From contig JAQPZY010001301.1 in NCBI GenBank assembly GCA_029931535.1, forward strand, positions 1,426,001 to 1,490,000: 64,000 nucleotides of DNA, given 5' to 3'. The notes under the pieces are model-generated. The model was not told the DNA's origin, searched no databases, and saw nothing but the letters and a program-made list of their open reading frames with translations. Shown piece by piece: positions 23,400-35,729 of the stretch; positions within the stretch are counted from its first letter, which is position 1, and every line of letters starts with the position of its first letter. Position numbers and translations under genes: made by a program. Source of the stretch: Margaritifera margaritifera. Its lineage: Eukaryota > Mollusca > Bivalvia > Unionida > Margaritiferidae.

Positions 23400-24751
23400 A
23401 GTACGTGTTCATATAGGGGACCTATTGCTATAAAACACTATAATAGATACAAGTCAAGTTTGCATTCTTAAGAACAGTACAAGAATACACATTACCGTAG
23501 TAATAGAGTTAGTAAAAGAATCAGTACATAGCAACTTTGACACAATGTTACATATCTATTTCGTAAAATACGCAAAAATCTCTATGATCTTTGGAATAAA
23601 ATTCTACTGTTTTCAATAAAATGTTATACTTGTTTCGCTTCTATTTTAATAAATAAATATATATATTTTAATAACTTTAGAAACTTTAAAAGTTATAATT
23701 TTGTTGATACAGTCTCGGTTAGATTTGTCTGCAGTGATTAAATACAGGACATACATACAGGAATAAATTATATTCGTCTGTGATTTTATGCAATTATAAA
23801 CATTACAGCGTCTACAATTTGCTCTCAATACTTCGCAACCCTATTCTGCACTTAACATCAAGTTGATATGATCTACTCTCAACATCTTCAAAGCTCTTCT
23901 ATATTTTTGAAAACAGGATTTTCCTAATATATTTCGTCCGTGTCAAATACATCTTAGCTACTCTGCTAATGTTTCAAATGGAGATTTACTTTACAATTAT
24001 TCTGTTGTTCCCAGTTATCTTCAAAAGCAAACTAAATGATTTTGTTTTACTTTGATATAAAGAAATAGCTATTGTACAATATCATATTATCTAAATTAAC
24101 TATAGTAATAACATTTTAGGGCTATTTTAAATACAGTCAACTATCATTACAACGATATTAATTACAAAGGAACAATGGGGATCCGACATACAATTTAAGA
24201 GAACAAACTTATTCATAGGTAAATTTGATCACATTACTGAAATATTCTGCTTCCTATTTCGGTAGCAATTTCCCGATAACAAACACGCAAATATATTTCC
24301 TTAATATATTGTTCTTTGTCGCGACATTGTCATTCCATAGGAATTCACTATTACCGGAATATGTCAGGAGATAATATATGCATGTTTAATTTCTAGACAA
24401 GAGTTTCAAATATAGGAAGAAAGGTATTGGATTATAAAAACAAATAAGATACTATTAAATACGAATGATACATTTGTAATATATATTTCATACTGAGATA
24501 TTGAAATGTATCAGTGTGAGAAAAAGTTTTTGATAACGATAAAAGTGGTGTCTGTTGATGTGCATCTAAAACTTATTAAACAAATTTTCAATGAAGATTT
24601 TTAACACATTTGCGTGCAAGCAAATTCTATAGCTCTCAAACCTTGGAAAGATCAATATATCATATAAATATATATTTTCTTCAACTCTCACTCTCACATT
24701 ATAGGGATCATGTACGGTTTGCTGTTTGCAAAAGGGCTTGTAGTAGCACAA

Positions 24752-24829
24752 GGGACAAGTTTGAGCCCGAGGGACAAGTTTGATCCTGAGGGACAAATTT
24801 GAGCACGAGGGTAAAGTTTGAGCCCGAAA
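24752..24829. repeat. 19-bp tandem repeat, four copies
   Basis: GAGGGACAAGTTTGAGCCC and near copies occur four times in a row, with a few substitutions in the second to fourth copies. Confidence 0.85.
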
Positions 24830-25708
24830 GTTCAAAGTATTTCCCAGATGCTGCAATAAACACATGTCTGATCGTTCTTCTTACATGAATAACTACCATG
24901 TACAAATGCCAGAAGAAACAATAGTGTTGTAATCATGAAGATATACGTACTCAAATAGCACGTGCAATTCTGATGTTTCAGTACGGCTGATGTCAACAAA
25001 TTGCACATATCCAACTAGGTATAATCATGTACGAAATATCGAATGACTTATAAGGTAAATGAAAACTGCCCCTATAACTTTAATGGTCGACGCACATCAT
25101 GAAACATTAAAACAGAGTGTAAGCGCGACATTCATGGACAAAATCTAAATACTCATTCGAAAGAGTCGTTATCGTTAAATAATGTTAAATCTGGAGTTCG
25201 ATGTCCACGGAACCGTGACCTTTGCTATGTTGATATTTACTTTGATTGAAGTTAGCTCTGAATAAATTAAGCAACCTTTGCATGCTTTGGTGTGCTTTAA
25301 AGTAGCATGATATCGTGACTAATAAAAAAGAAATGAGAATAATTTAACTGATAGCAGATTTAACTTTGCTTGATGACGTAGCTAAATTATACCCCTCCCC
25401 CAATAAAAAAATAAAGTAAACATCGTCTCTTACTATGGATTTGTTAATCTTAAGTAATACTTTCTCATACATTTTGCGGAGTATATAAGCAAACTCAAGT
25501 AAAAAGACCAGAATGAATCGTATTTCTTGCAAAAGGAAAAGCTCTTTAGAATCAGCTTGATATGCATTGCAAGACAAGCCTACGTCGCGAGGAAATATTA
25601 ACAAAGTTTTAGTAAGTTTGTAATGTAATTGAAAAGGACTGGTCATTTTGTGTGTACATACATTCCAATGTTTGCTTTATTCATATTATTCTCCTTCTCT
25701 CTCCACAG

Positions 25709-25823
25709 TTTTTGCAGGTGACTCATGTTATTACTGGGGCAACTGGAATTCGTTGACCGCATCCAGATATTCTTACCAATATAGGTCGTCGCAAGGATAT
25801 GGTGTCTGGGCCTGGGATTGTTG
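25709..25823 (+). CDS. Exon 2: first half of domain copy 1 (Tyr/Trp-rich, Cys-bearing)
   Basis: Bounded by a strong acceptor (pyrimidine tract ending ctccacag) and a good donor (gtatgt). Enters in phase 1 and leaves in phase 2. It encodes residues 19-56 and two bases of codon 57. It finishes the signal peptide (cleavage expected near VFA|GDS, residues 19-24) and starts the mature protein with Cys25, then a run rich in Tyr, Trp and Ser (Y26, Y27, W28, W31, Y39, Y41, Y43, Y49, W52, W54), ending in Asp-Cys at 55-56. T35-A36, Y39-S40, Q42 and S45 match T152-A153, Y156-S157, Q159 and S162 of exon 5 without gaps, the evidence that exon 5 is a duplicate of this exon. Confidence 0.85.
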
Positions 25824-26020
25824 GTATGTAATGAGCCTTATAGTGTCTCATGACATTTCTTGCAAGGTACATACATGATCTGAAAAGTCTGAATCATTCA
25901 ATATCATCATAACTCTCTAGATATATAAGCTTTTCCTATTATTTTCTCCATTGTCTTATTCTTTTCTACAATTTACAGTTTCTGTCTGAATATTATTCTC
26001 TCAAAGATAACAATCTTTTT

Positions 26021-26104
26021 GTATGTATGTATGTATGTATGTATGTATGTATGTATGTATGTATGTATGTATGTATGTATGTATGTATGCATGTATGTAT
26101 GTAT
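26021..26104. repeat. (GTAT)n microsatellite
   Basis: About 21 tetranucleotide units with one GCAT variant near the 3' end. Open frames on both strands across it are artefacts of the repeat. Confidence 0.95.
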
Positions 26105-26336
26105 ATTGATCGACTGATTACTAAAAGGGATACAACAACATTACAATTAAAGACCATGAAGACATTTGGAGTGTTTTTTGAAAAATCAAAATTAAAAATC
26201 ACTTGGTCACTCATATGTTTACGTGTTACCACCATATCAAATACGAATACGAGAACATTAAAAATAAACAAAATAAAAAATTACTAGGTGTTGCCAGATA
26301 CGAGGTATCTCATAGGGACAAACTCCAAAGTGAGAC

Positions 26337-26546
26337 TTGGGCAAGATTGTAAAAATCAAAATTAAAATTCAAACTAGACCACTCATATTTTATGCATTAC
26401 TATCCTGTAAACAATTACTGGGTCAAGCAGATTATGAAAACAATTATAGAAAAACAAATTATATTTCTTTAGAAGACATAAATAATGGTAGAAAGCTATA
26501 TTATACTGAATTCAATAGTTTTCAGAGAGGTGATATAAATATTTAA
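26337..26546 (+). other. 69-codon open stretch before the Polinton integrase, unrecognised
   Basis: Reads MGKIVKIKIKIQ..., with GQADYENNYRKTNY and LEDINNGRKLYY further on. The composition is plausible for coding sequence and it lies on the strand of the integrase relic about 700 bp downstream, so it may be part of the same Polinton. I do not recognise the family. Confidence 0.25.
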
Positions 26547-26590
26547 TGATATTAACATCACAACGACAGTGTCGCTATCAAGAAATACTT

Positions 26591-26640
26591 ACTATATGTT
26601 CGTATGGACGGGATAACTATATGTTCGTATGGACGGGATA
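26591..26640. repeat. Exact 25-bp tandem duplication
   Basis: Two identical 25-base copies, ACTATATGTTCG...GGGATA, are directly adjacent. Exact identity in a decayed region suggests a recent event. Confidence 0.9.
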
Positions 26641-27244
26641 AAAGTGTAGCCAAAGCTAATTGTGCTACAAATTTCATAAATAAGAATACAAATGTGTATA
26701 TGTTGGTTTGAAGCATAAAAAGGTATACTCCAATGTTTTAGAACATGGTCAGATCTACAAATTATTTTCACTGATCATAACATCGAGATACGTACCATCA
26801 AAGCATTGAAGTATTCTGAAAAAATAGGCTACGTAATTGATGTGAATAAATATGCAGATATGTATACGGTTAAACTGTGAGTACAACCTGAGATGTCTTA
26901 AACTTTACAAGATCAATCTACACCGATTCAACGAAAACATAAGTATAGTTTATCGAGGAGAAAGATATATTTAAAACAGCGCATAGTGATTCAGTATATG
27001 AAGTAATTGTTTCAAAATCAACCATAGGAATGGCAAAATTGGACACAAATCTGAAATTTTTCATATGTTTGAACGGATTCTTTTTTAAAACGGACATAGA
27101 TTGCTGAAAGTACAAATTCCTGCTGTAGATGGATGTCTTGTTGGCTTCTTGTTGACGCCTAAAAGCAATTTATGGAGCAGAAAGTATTCTTTGAATGTTT
27201 CTCTATGGTATTAAATTACCGACAAAGGACGGTATTTAAAACAT

Positions 27245-28260
27245 ATTCACTTCTATCCTAAAAGATCAGTTGCTTACACAAATATCAGTCAATTGTAGCA
27301 ACAAATAAAGCGAGATAAAAATAAATACAATCCGCTGAATTGAAAGAATGGTTAACAAAACAATCTGCTTACACATTATGCAAGCAAGCGAGAAATAGAT
27401 TTCCCTACAAAAGTGTATGCAAGTCAATTGGATGACCAGTGGCAGGAAGACATTGTTCACATGCAAGCATATGACTAGATTTTGATTTTGACAATGATAT
27501 ATATTTTCTTATAATACATCTGAGCTGAAATGGAGAAAAAATAAAAAGGGAGATGACACACTCCACGCTTTCAGAGACATCTTCAAACAACAAAAAGACT
27601 CAAAAGATAAAGTGTGATGAGAAAAATGAGTTTTACGACAAGAAGTTTAATTATTTGGTGTAAAATGAAAGCTTCGAATTCGTTTGAACTTATTCAGACA
27701 AAAAGGCATCAGTAGTGGAAAGGTTTAAAATAACCTGAATGAATCTGAAAGCACTTCATGCAAACTAAAAAGAGAAAATGGGTTGATGTTTGACATTGTA
27801 TCAAGCTTATTGCTGGATGTAATACCAATCATCATAAGTCAAGAGTCATGACTCCAGTTGAAACAAGTAAGGAATAAACTAACTCAAAGGCACAGATCAA
27901 TCCATTTTGGTTACCTGGTAACAGATACATATTGATCACCAAAATTTTAACTCGGTGAAATAGTCAGACTTTGAAGATAAAAAAAAAAAAACACGTTTTT
28001 AAAAGGGATACTTGCCTAACTTTATTGAGGAAATGTTTAAAATCAAGCACGTTATTTCAGTTTATCCGTCGTTTGCAAATGAACGACTTGAAGGGAGAGG
28101 ATGTAGAGGACATGTTTACGAATAAGAGTTATCTCTGGATTATGTGCAAGATGACATATACAAAGTAGACAAGACTCCGAAGACCAAAGGAATGAATGTT
28201 AAAACGCATGTACTTGTGAAATAGAAAAGAAAGAATCGTTTAACAATTGTGTACCAGCTG
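27245..28260 (+). pseudogene. Polinton/Maverick integrase relic with chromodomain-like tail, in intron 2
   Basis: Plus-strand blocks in order: HFYPKRSVAYTNISQL (27248 on), ELKEWLTKQSAYTLCK (27337 on), then after a frameshift YASQLDDQWQEDIVHMQAYD (27416-27475, the region ending at the first catalytic Asp zone of retroviral-type integrases). Further on are KKASVVERF (about 27700), RKWVDV (27772 on) and a GYLPNFIEEMFKIKHVISVY block (about 28007-28070), followed by DDIYKVDKTPKTK (28149-28190), which has the form of the chromodomain at the end of Polinton integrases. The core between 27475 and 27650 is heavily decayed. At least five stops or frameshifts. This is a dead element. Confidence 0.8.
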
Positions 28261-30451
28261 AAAATATTGTCCACAATATTCACAAGATTTACAGTATGAT
28301 TGATTGGAGGTTAAGGATCTATAATAATGTGATGTTCTGCAAACAAAGGATTTTCAATTTGAATACTAAAATTATCATCAGCACCTTCGGCCATGTTTAC
28401 TTATTTAAATGCTGAAGATTTTATCGTTGATAATAGGGACAACGCACAACTGCAGAGCGTCGGAGCGTGCATCCGACCTGGATAAAGCCCCACTGGAAAA
28501 AGGATTAGGATTACTGAAAACAAAAATAGCAATAACTCCAATTTTTCGGAAATGGAATAAAACAAACACAGGAATTTAAAATACCTATTGGAAATGGAAC
28601 ATTGATAGAGAATTCCAGTAAAATTTAAACTAAACAATAATTGAAATATATCAATAAAAAAGAAGAAGATATATGAATTCTCTGTCAATGCTAGAGCTAC
28701 TACAATGTACAAATCATTGTTAGATGTTGTATTTATTTATTAGCAAATTTATACGAATTAAAAACTTAGTCAGTTACAAAATTAAATAAAAGATGATTTT
28801 ATGATATCAAATGGTACAAGATACTTCACTGTACATTTTGTCGTTCAAGATGGGATTGCCTCTATCTGCACATATTGCAAGTTAGATTATTTTCAAGCAT
28901 ATTAGCCTCAAAGGACCAACAGCAGAGTGTCGGAGCGCGGTCGCAGAGGGTCACCCTCTGCAGAGCCACGGACTTATCTTGCTGAAGGCAACGCAAAGCA
29001 GAACAGAAGACAAGGAATTTGTAAATGCTGAATAAAGGTTTACTAAAATAAATGTGAATTGGTTGCTTTGTTGTTGATGCATCTGTGGCTATAATCACAT
29101 TTATAGCTGCTTACCATGGAATAAAGTCTTATAGGGAAAATATATTAGACAATACTGTTCAAATTCAGTCCAGAGGCGATGTGATACAATTTGACATTCA
29201 AAATGATTCAACAGTTTTCATATGATTTGCTTTATCATCTTAAGAAAAAACAGTTAATTTGTTTTCACTATTCAAAGTAACATCGAAATATGACTTTCAA
29301 TTATCCTCTATTATGATATAGATTTAAAATGAGTTAACTTTCCAGATCTATTAATTTATAGGTAGCGGTGTAGCTGTTTTAGGTATCTTGTTCATCTGAT
29401 CAAAAAGTAAAGTCCTTTCTGTTTTTAAAACTGATGCAATTGCAGATCCTGTACTAAACGTAATGTTAGAGACCAAGAAAATCAGCAACACTAGAGAAAA
29501 AACAGCAAAGCCCGTACGAAGTACAACATTAATACTTGTCTACATATAACCATGCATTAACTTTCTTCAAGTAATAAATAGCACATATTTTACCAAGAGA
29601 CAAATGTTGAGCGAAACAAAAGATATTTCGAACTCTGTTTGCCATGCAGCACTGACATATGTTCTCACGTCAGCCACATCATGTTTTTAAGACGTTGTTT
29701 AAGATGTCAATAGGCCCTCCATCAATCATGGATTTTGGAGAAATTGAAAAACTAAGAATTTCATTTTCAATAAGATAGTTCCCAAGAGACTACTTGATAG
29801 CACCTGGACATTTACCGGGCAAAAGTGCTAACAGTCTAGTGGCAACATAAAAATAATCTAATTAATTTTGCTAACTGTTTTAACTTTCTTGACTGATATA
29901 TAGCATAGTTTATACCTGCACACAAATGACAACTGAAACAAAACACCCGATCAGCACAATTTATCATACAGCATTCAACTCTTCTCTTACCGTTGCATAC
30001 TGCATGGTTTTGAAACAACTATTGGGGTTTATACTTGGGCCACCGTCAAGCACGGACTTTAAAGAAGTTACCAAGCTAATCATTCCTGTTTCACTCTGAC
30101 TGTTCATAAAGGATTACCTAATATCATTTGGGTTACCACCAGAAAACATTGTTACTCAATAAGTGTTTTCTCTCCGGGAGACATTGCCTTCGGCGACTTA
30201 GTCTTTGTTGTACCCTTTTCAGTCAAAGTGTATGAGTACTGTGGAGCCTGTGTACAACATAACTGACAATTGTATTAATATTAGGCTGCAAAATATTACC
30301 AAGATGAAAACGATTATGGTGAGATAGACTGATCATTTTTAGGATGTTAGAACGAAGTACAGAACAGCTTATATTGTTTTCAATTGGGTTTTGGCTGACA
30401 TGGTTAAAGTTTCAGTGCTTTGGATATAACAGCAGCTTGGTTTTTCATGAC
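28261..30451 (+). other. Decayed Polinton interior, frames broken
   Basis: Short open stretches persist on the integrase strand, such as 29056-29218 with a membrane-like segment (FVVDASVAIITFIAAYHG) and a stretch from about 29357 (IGSGVAVLGILF). None matches a family I can name. A perfect 8-bp hairpin (GCAGAGGG, loop TCA, CCCTCTGC) lies at 28943-28961. The phrase CAGAG(C/T)GTCGGAGCG occurs at about 28450 and 28922. Confidence 0.35.
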
Positions 30452-30750
30452 TAATTATCGGTGACGTTGTTCCGTTTGCTTTTAGCGGGTTTGTTGCATT
30501 ATTAATACAATTTGTTGCTAAGGTTTGCAAGGAGAGGTTGATCTACAACAATGTTTTAAGACATGATGAAATAGTAACATCTGCCATTACTAAATTGAAC
30601 AGTTTCAAGGAAATGATAAGCACATCAATAAGTGCCAGTGAAAGCAACCAAAAGGAGTTTATTATAGTCGTCAACGAGTCTAACAGAGTACAAAAAATAC
30701 AAAAAAGCACTCAGAAAAATAAACACAAACAGAACAACGTGACGTCGTAA
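30452..30750 (+). pseudogene. Polinton-linked small membrane/helical protein, C-terminal relic
   Basis: An open frame that can be followed from about 30462 reads GDVVPFAFSGFVALLIQFVA (a membrane-like segment). It continues into LRHDEIVTSAITKLNSFKEM and a following Ser/Glu-rich helix, ending at the stop 30748-30750. A membrane stretch followed by a 'H-[DE]-[EK]-I-...-A-x-[ST]-K-L-N' helix is a pattern I associate with an uncharacterised protein of animal Polintons. Its position on the same strand 2.2 kb after the integrase relic fits that. The upstream part is broken by stops. Assignment is by pattern memory, not by search. Confidence 0.45.
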
Positions 30751-33700
30751 GCTCACTGAAGGTGGATATAGAGGAACAAATAACAACAACAAAGAAAACA
30801 ATGGGGGGGGGGGGCGGTTAGAGGTGGCGAAATTGAAACAGAAACAAAATTGTAGAGAATCATCATTTTGGAAAATTATACTGTAAAGGATACAACTTGA
30901 ATAGGAAAACTTTAACCCTTAGCTGTTCAGGTTTTGGCTGCGCTAATTTGCGCTACATAAATGTTTTGTATAAGCGAACATACACCAATACGAGCTTTAT
31001 ATCTTGAGAAATGGAGACCTATGTTACAAGCGACAGTCAACCAGTGAAAGAAATGTATTTTACAATCGAAATAACAACATTAAACAATCAATATCATTGC
31101 AAGTAATATATTTTGTTGCTCGTATTATAACATTTCAGATGAACTCAAAAGCAATATCTTCTACTACATAACTGAGAAGACTAAAACCACGGCTGCCATA
31201 ATAATTGAGCAAGCGTGGCAATGCAAAATGCTAACTAAATCGCAGATCTAAAGAAACAAATTGACGAAAACAGAACTAAATATTTTTAGATACTATATAC
31301 ATGTTTAAACGAAGATTCTACACATTATCTAATGATATTCGAACATTTCAACTGCAAGAGAAAAAGCAGGCGCTATACATTACGTGCAGCAATATTTGAA
31401 ACCGATCGAGTAGAAGACAAGCGTGAAAATAGACGTTTCATAAAGAATAAAAACGGAAAATAAGCCGCTGGCACCTTACAATCTCAACTGCAACATATAC
31501 GATTATATTCTCATAATTCAACTAGAACCGTTTGTTAATAAGTTTAAAGAGTTAATGAATCATACAGAAATTATTGGCTTGAACAACAAGATTAGCAAGA
31601 ACTAAAAAACTCTTAGAGTTGCAAAAGAAAATTTAGTTCAGCAAAATAACCCAAAAGCCAGAGGATAACAAAACCAAAATAATTGTGTAAGAAAGCACGA
31701 TGTAGATAACTTACGAAATATTTATTATAGATTTTAGTGATGAGATCAAAACGATAAATATTCAGTAAAATTTACTCAATTAGACATCAACTTACATGGT
31801 GAGGATTAACAATAAAACAAAATTAAGAAAGAACTTGGTGATTGAGAACATATTAATAACAACAAAGTGGTACAAAATATAAATGATTGAATAGACACGA
31901 GGTTTAAGTGAATGCGAAAAGAGTCCAATGATATGGAACATAAGTTTTTCGCATTAAGTGGTAGCATTGATACAGTTAACAGCGATGTAGACCAAAACAT
32001 TCAAACTTTTCAGAACTGAATTTAATACGGATATGGGCATAACATTTCGTCAATTGGGTATAAAATGGATGAATTAAGGAAGACGTTTGAGGAGACAAAT
32101 AAACCTATGCCCAGGTGTATATTGCTGTACGGTTTTCGAATGTACACATTTGGGACTATTCCTATCCGGATGGAATTGTTTTAAGTGGGAATTTAAGAGA
32201 TGTAGTTTCAATTGTTACTGAGACAACGAATGTTATTATTTTCATAAATGTAAAAGGATTGTGGGACATTTCTAAGACCGAAACTACACACCAGACATTA
32301 ACTAAAATGTTTGGATTTAAATATGCTACATCACGTTTTGCCGAGTAGCAATTCCACACAGTAAATGTTTCAGAGGAATATGTCATGAAAATCAGGCTTA
32401 AACACTATTTCAGTTTATATTTGAACCTGAAAGGCTGTTTAACGTTTATACTGAGTTTTACATTGGATTAAAGTTATACAATTATCGTGTTCCTTGCTTA
32501 TTAGACCGTGGGAAAGAATCTCCAGAGCACAAACCTAATTTTTCCAGTGTTAAAGTAGTACATACTATCTGAAAGAAAACCAATGTTTCAATAATTGGTT
32601 CGAAACACAAAAACGGAAACACTGTCGGGTGGGAAACATAATGCAAAATAAAAACTGTCAGCAGTATAAACATTTTTACTCATAAGAACAACAAAATGGC
32701 TGCATAATGAGTTAATACCTGAATAACAGAAGCTAACGGAAACAACTTTCTTTTAGGATTAAATGGATAAAAAAATATTGAACATGATAAAAACGTTGTT
32801 GAATTACAGAGAAAAACTTAAGAGTTCACGGAAAACAGCCAAGACAATGAATTACGTGAAGGAAAGATTGAGAGAACAAAGTCTGGTATTTAATCAAATT
32901 GGATAACGCTTTTGGGTTATATGCATGTACTCATTTAGTAAATAATTTACAAATTAAAAAAAACACGACAGCCAAAACTAAATGATATCTATCAAATTCT
33001 GAAGGACAGGTAAAACACGAGTACATATATTCGTTGCACTTGTAATGGTTGTTAATGTTTGTATTGCCTGCAAGTTTTTGTAGCATATAAATAGTGAATA
33101 TGTCGACAAACGATAAATCGACAACTCCTCACAAGTAGGAAAAGATGTTACAAGGAATTAAATATCTCAGTCCAAGAGATCATTGTATCACATAGACTCC
33201 GAGCAACATTAAGTCCCACAAAAGGTTACAAATTTGTAAACCACTGCTATGTCCTCATACCATAATTATATTGGGTATTTTCTTTGTATAGTTTGACATG
33301 AAGGTAAAGACAGAGACCAATAAGTATATGGGAACCAATTTCATTTGACTGCAACATTTTCATGGCATGCAAAAATTTGTTCATTATCTGATTCAGTTAG
33401 AACAAACAGGACTGAAGAGGATAAAATGAGTGAAAAATTGAGAAAGTTATGATTAGGAGCGGGTAATACATAAAAAACAGGCAGAAAACTATTCATTTCG
33501 CAGTCTATGTTCAAATACTGAGAATACCAGTTGACTTTCATATACTAGCAGACCATTGTCCACTGTATCCTTGCGTACTTTCTCAAGATTTCGAATTTAA
33601 CATTTGCAAAAGACTCTGAGGTGATATAAGGTTGTAGCTAAGACTACAAACTGGAAAACATTTGTTTACAGAACGATATGATTACTTCAGAATCAACTGC

Positions 33701-34565
33701 AATACCATGAATGAACTAAAGAGCTAATCTGACTCGACCCACTTTGATGTTAAGATAATTTGGATCTCGTGTAAGACTGGAGTAGCATATCAGGACAATA
33801 GAGTGATGAGTTGTTTGCAATAGGTGACTTGGGCTTTAAGGGCTTTAGCTTGACGCAATACAAATGGATAGAATTAAGACGATAAATCCAGCTCTATTAA
33901 ACATCCACATGTGTTGAAAATGAAGTCATAGAGAAGGTCACGAGTCGTATACATTTAATCGACTACGAATGGAACCACAAGTTATTTACATAACAAAATT
34001 TCCATATCTGATCAGTTGAATGAATCAATAATCACGATGTGAAGAGACATTGCCTGCGATTATCAACGTTACTGGTCGAGATTTATGCGCTTGTATAATA
34101 ATGAATGCAACAGATTTGCTGCATATCCCAAATTAATGAAAACAAATTTAAATTCAACGAAAATCCCTATTAAGAAAAGTCAAAGTGACCAACACAATAC
34201 TGTTAATATTCAAAGTGACAAGACATTTATACTATCTGTTCAGATAATGCAACTCCAGAGCTGAATGCTAGATTTCACCTCCTATCGACCCAGAAAAATA
34301 CAACATCGTTTGTTGCGTTAAATAGTACGATTGCTACAATACCTCTTGTCCCGTGTTTAGATAGACCCTTCGAAAGTGCTCGAAAATGCACACTATTTTC
34401 ATCATTCAAATTCGTTTAGCACACTGAGCCCTTATTAATTATTCTAGTGAAAGATCAAAGGGTCTTGACACTTTGATAAAGTTCTACATTTTATCCTCCA
34501 TTTTTAATAATAATAACATCACCCCACCCCCTTACATGATTATTTTTTAATTTGGACCATTGTAG
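30751..34565 (+). other. Distal intron 2, probable decayed Polinton or other element sequence
   Basis: Frames on the plus strand are short and broken. 31880-32095 gives a possible coiled coil (MEHKFFALSGSIDTVNSDVD, then MDELRKTFEETNK). A 77-codon open stretch at 32115-32348 includes WDYSYPDGIVLSGNL and VVSIVTETTNVIIF. They may be remains of other Polinton proteins, but I cannot assign them. An 11-base G run lies near 30804-30814. Confidence 0.3.
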
Positions 34566-34690
34566 TTATTACTGTCTATACAATGTGTATGGGAGCTCAA
34601 ACGACAAGGTCATCATCATGGTCGATGGCTGGGACGTCTACTTTTGGTACTGGTATAACACTTATGTGTATATTGGATCAGCGGATAACG
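34566..34690 (+). CDS. Exon 3: beta-rich half of domain copy 1
   Basis: Bounded by an acceptor ending ttgtag and a donor G|gtcagt. Phase 2 in, phase 1 out. Encodes residues 57-98 and the first base of codon 99. Cys57 (split codon) and Cys60 complete a cluster of four Cys with C25 and C56. There are no other Cys in the confirmed protein, so one or two disulfides near the N terminus are possible. The alternating pattern YNVYGSSNDKVIIMVD (62-77), followed by a stretch dense in Trp and Tyr (79-92), suggests amphipathic beta strands. Residues 62-77 align without gaps to 183-198 in exon 6. A (CT)n tract starts 8 bp after the exon end, right beside the donor. Confidence 0.85.
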
Positions 34691-34695
34691 GTCAG

Positions 34696-34697
<2 letters not shown>

Positions 34698-34740
<43 letters not shown>
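34698..34740. repeat. (CT)n microsatellite beside the exon 3 donor
   Basis: About 21 CT units starting 8 bp after the end of exon 3, on the sense strand. It would give the pre-mRNA a long CU tract, the type of sequence bound by PTB-family splicing regulators. Confidence 0.95.
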
Positions 34741-34743
<3 letters not shown>

Positions 34744-34896
34744 ATTGTTTTCCAAAAGACACGCGTATGTTTGGGTGTACGCGGTGGAATTAGATAATGA
34801 ACAAGCTTTATCTATGATCTATATTTACGAATTACATATACCATAACATAGTAAACACAAACGTAAAAACTAATCATAACAAGAAAAAAAAATTTT

Positions 34897-34933
34897 GGTG
34901 GGGGGGGGTGGGATGGGGGGGCGGGTAAGTGGG
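34897..34933 (+). repeat. G-rich run, potential G-quadruplex
   Basis: Tracts of 2, 10, 3, 7, 3 and 3 G separated by one to four bases, on the sense strand of intron 3 about 210 bp after exon 3. It fits the pattern of four or more G3 tracts with short loops. Confidence 0.7.
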
Positions 34934-35577
34934 AGTTCACAGCAAGTGTTCGTACATAGCCAACAACAAGTACTGCATTGTCTGTAATCAATATTACTTA
35001 CTGAGGCATCAGACTGCCATGTGATTATAATTATTATTTTATTTATGATCAAAGGCTAAAGAAAATACCAGAGGATAGTAAAAACTTATGCATTTTACTT
35101 AAATCGCACACATATTTTGTTTGCATGAGTAATAAGACTGCTAATCATACAGATTGAAAAATGAGCCAAAACTGTAATTCATTTAAATGTACAACTCAGT
35201 CTATGTTCATACATTTTATTTTCTGCTTTCTTTTTCTAAATGATAATTTCAAATGTACATAAATTTCGTCGTGTAAACATATTTACACTCATACATAAAG
35301 CTCTTTAATTTAGAAACTTATACTGTATCTGGGAAAGGTCCAAATGTACACGATTCTTCGCGTAGTCTCTCGCAATTAATTAAACAATGGAAATTGTGTA
35401 TCCATTGAATTTGTTTATTTATAATTTTCATAGTGTTCCATTTCTAAAACTTATTAATATATACAACACGTCTTAAATATACGCGGAATCTTCTCCTATT
35501 TTCTACTTACGTACTTATATACCTCCCTTCTGAATGTACCATCTAAGGTGCCAACTAACATATCTTTCTTATTTAAG

Positions 35578-35729
35578 ATACATAAATTGCCAAACTGACA
35601 CGTCCATAGTAGGTGTATCATCCACCAAAAATCGTGTCACTGTATTTAATAAATCTGGAAGTTACAGAACGAATTACATAATTTTTTGCTCGAAATGTTT
35701 TCTTTACCTTCGTCTACTGCATGAAACTG
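35578..35729 (+). other. Possible relic or alternative exon in intron 3
   Basis: A 72-codon frame (35534-35749) contains an acceptor-like tctttcttatttaag at 35577. Read from there, in a phase that accepts two upstream bases, it gives (x)YINCQTDTSIVGV and then STKNRVTVFNKSGSYRTNY. This resembles GDRVVLFVNSYSPNNLNY of exon 6. A weak donor G|gtgtca at 35730 would leave in phase 1, like exons 3 and 6. However, joining to exon 2 would create a TGA, so it cannot replace exon 3 as is. It could be a dead exon copy or chance. Confidence 0.25.

Larger units (their letters stand above)
21916..25708. other. Distal intron 1, no gene recognised; microsatellites
   Basis: Besides the (GA)n tract at 22697-22766, the (TG)n(TA)n tract at 23329-23395 and the 19-bp tandem repeat at 24752-24829, this part has only short frames without recognisable motifs. 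Confidence 0.5.

Noticed and set aside
28401..28712. 103-codon hydrophobic minus-strand frame
   Set aside because: It is antisense to decayed Polinton sequence, and poly-A-rich sense DNA yields Phe/Leu-rich antisense frames.
15606..34690. Secreted Cys-containing protein as a venom-type toxin
   Set aside because: Only four Cys, two of them adjacent, no known toxin framework, and a much larger aromatic repeat protein.
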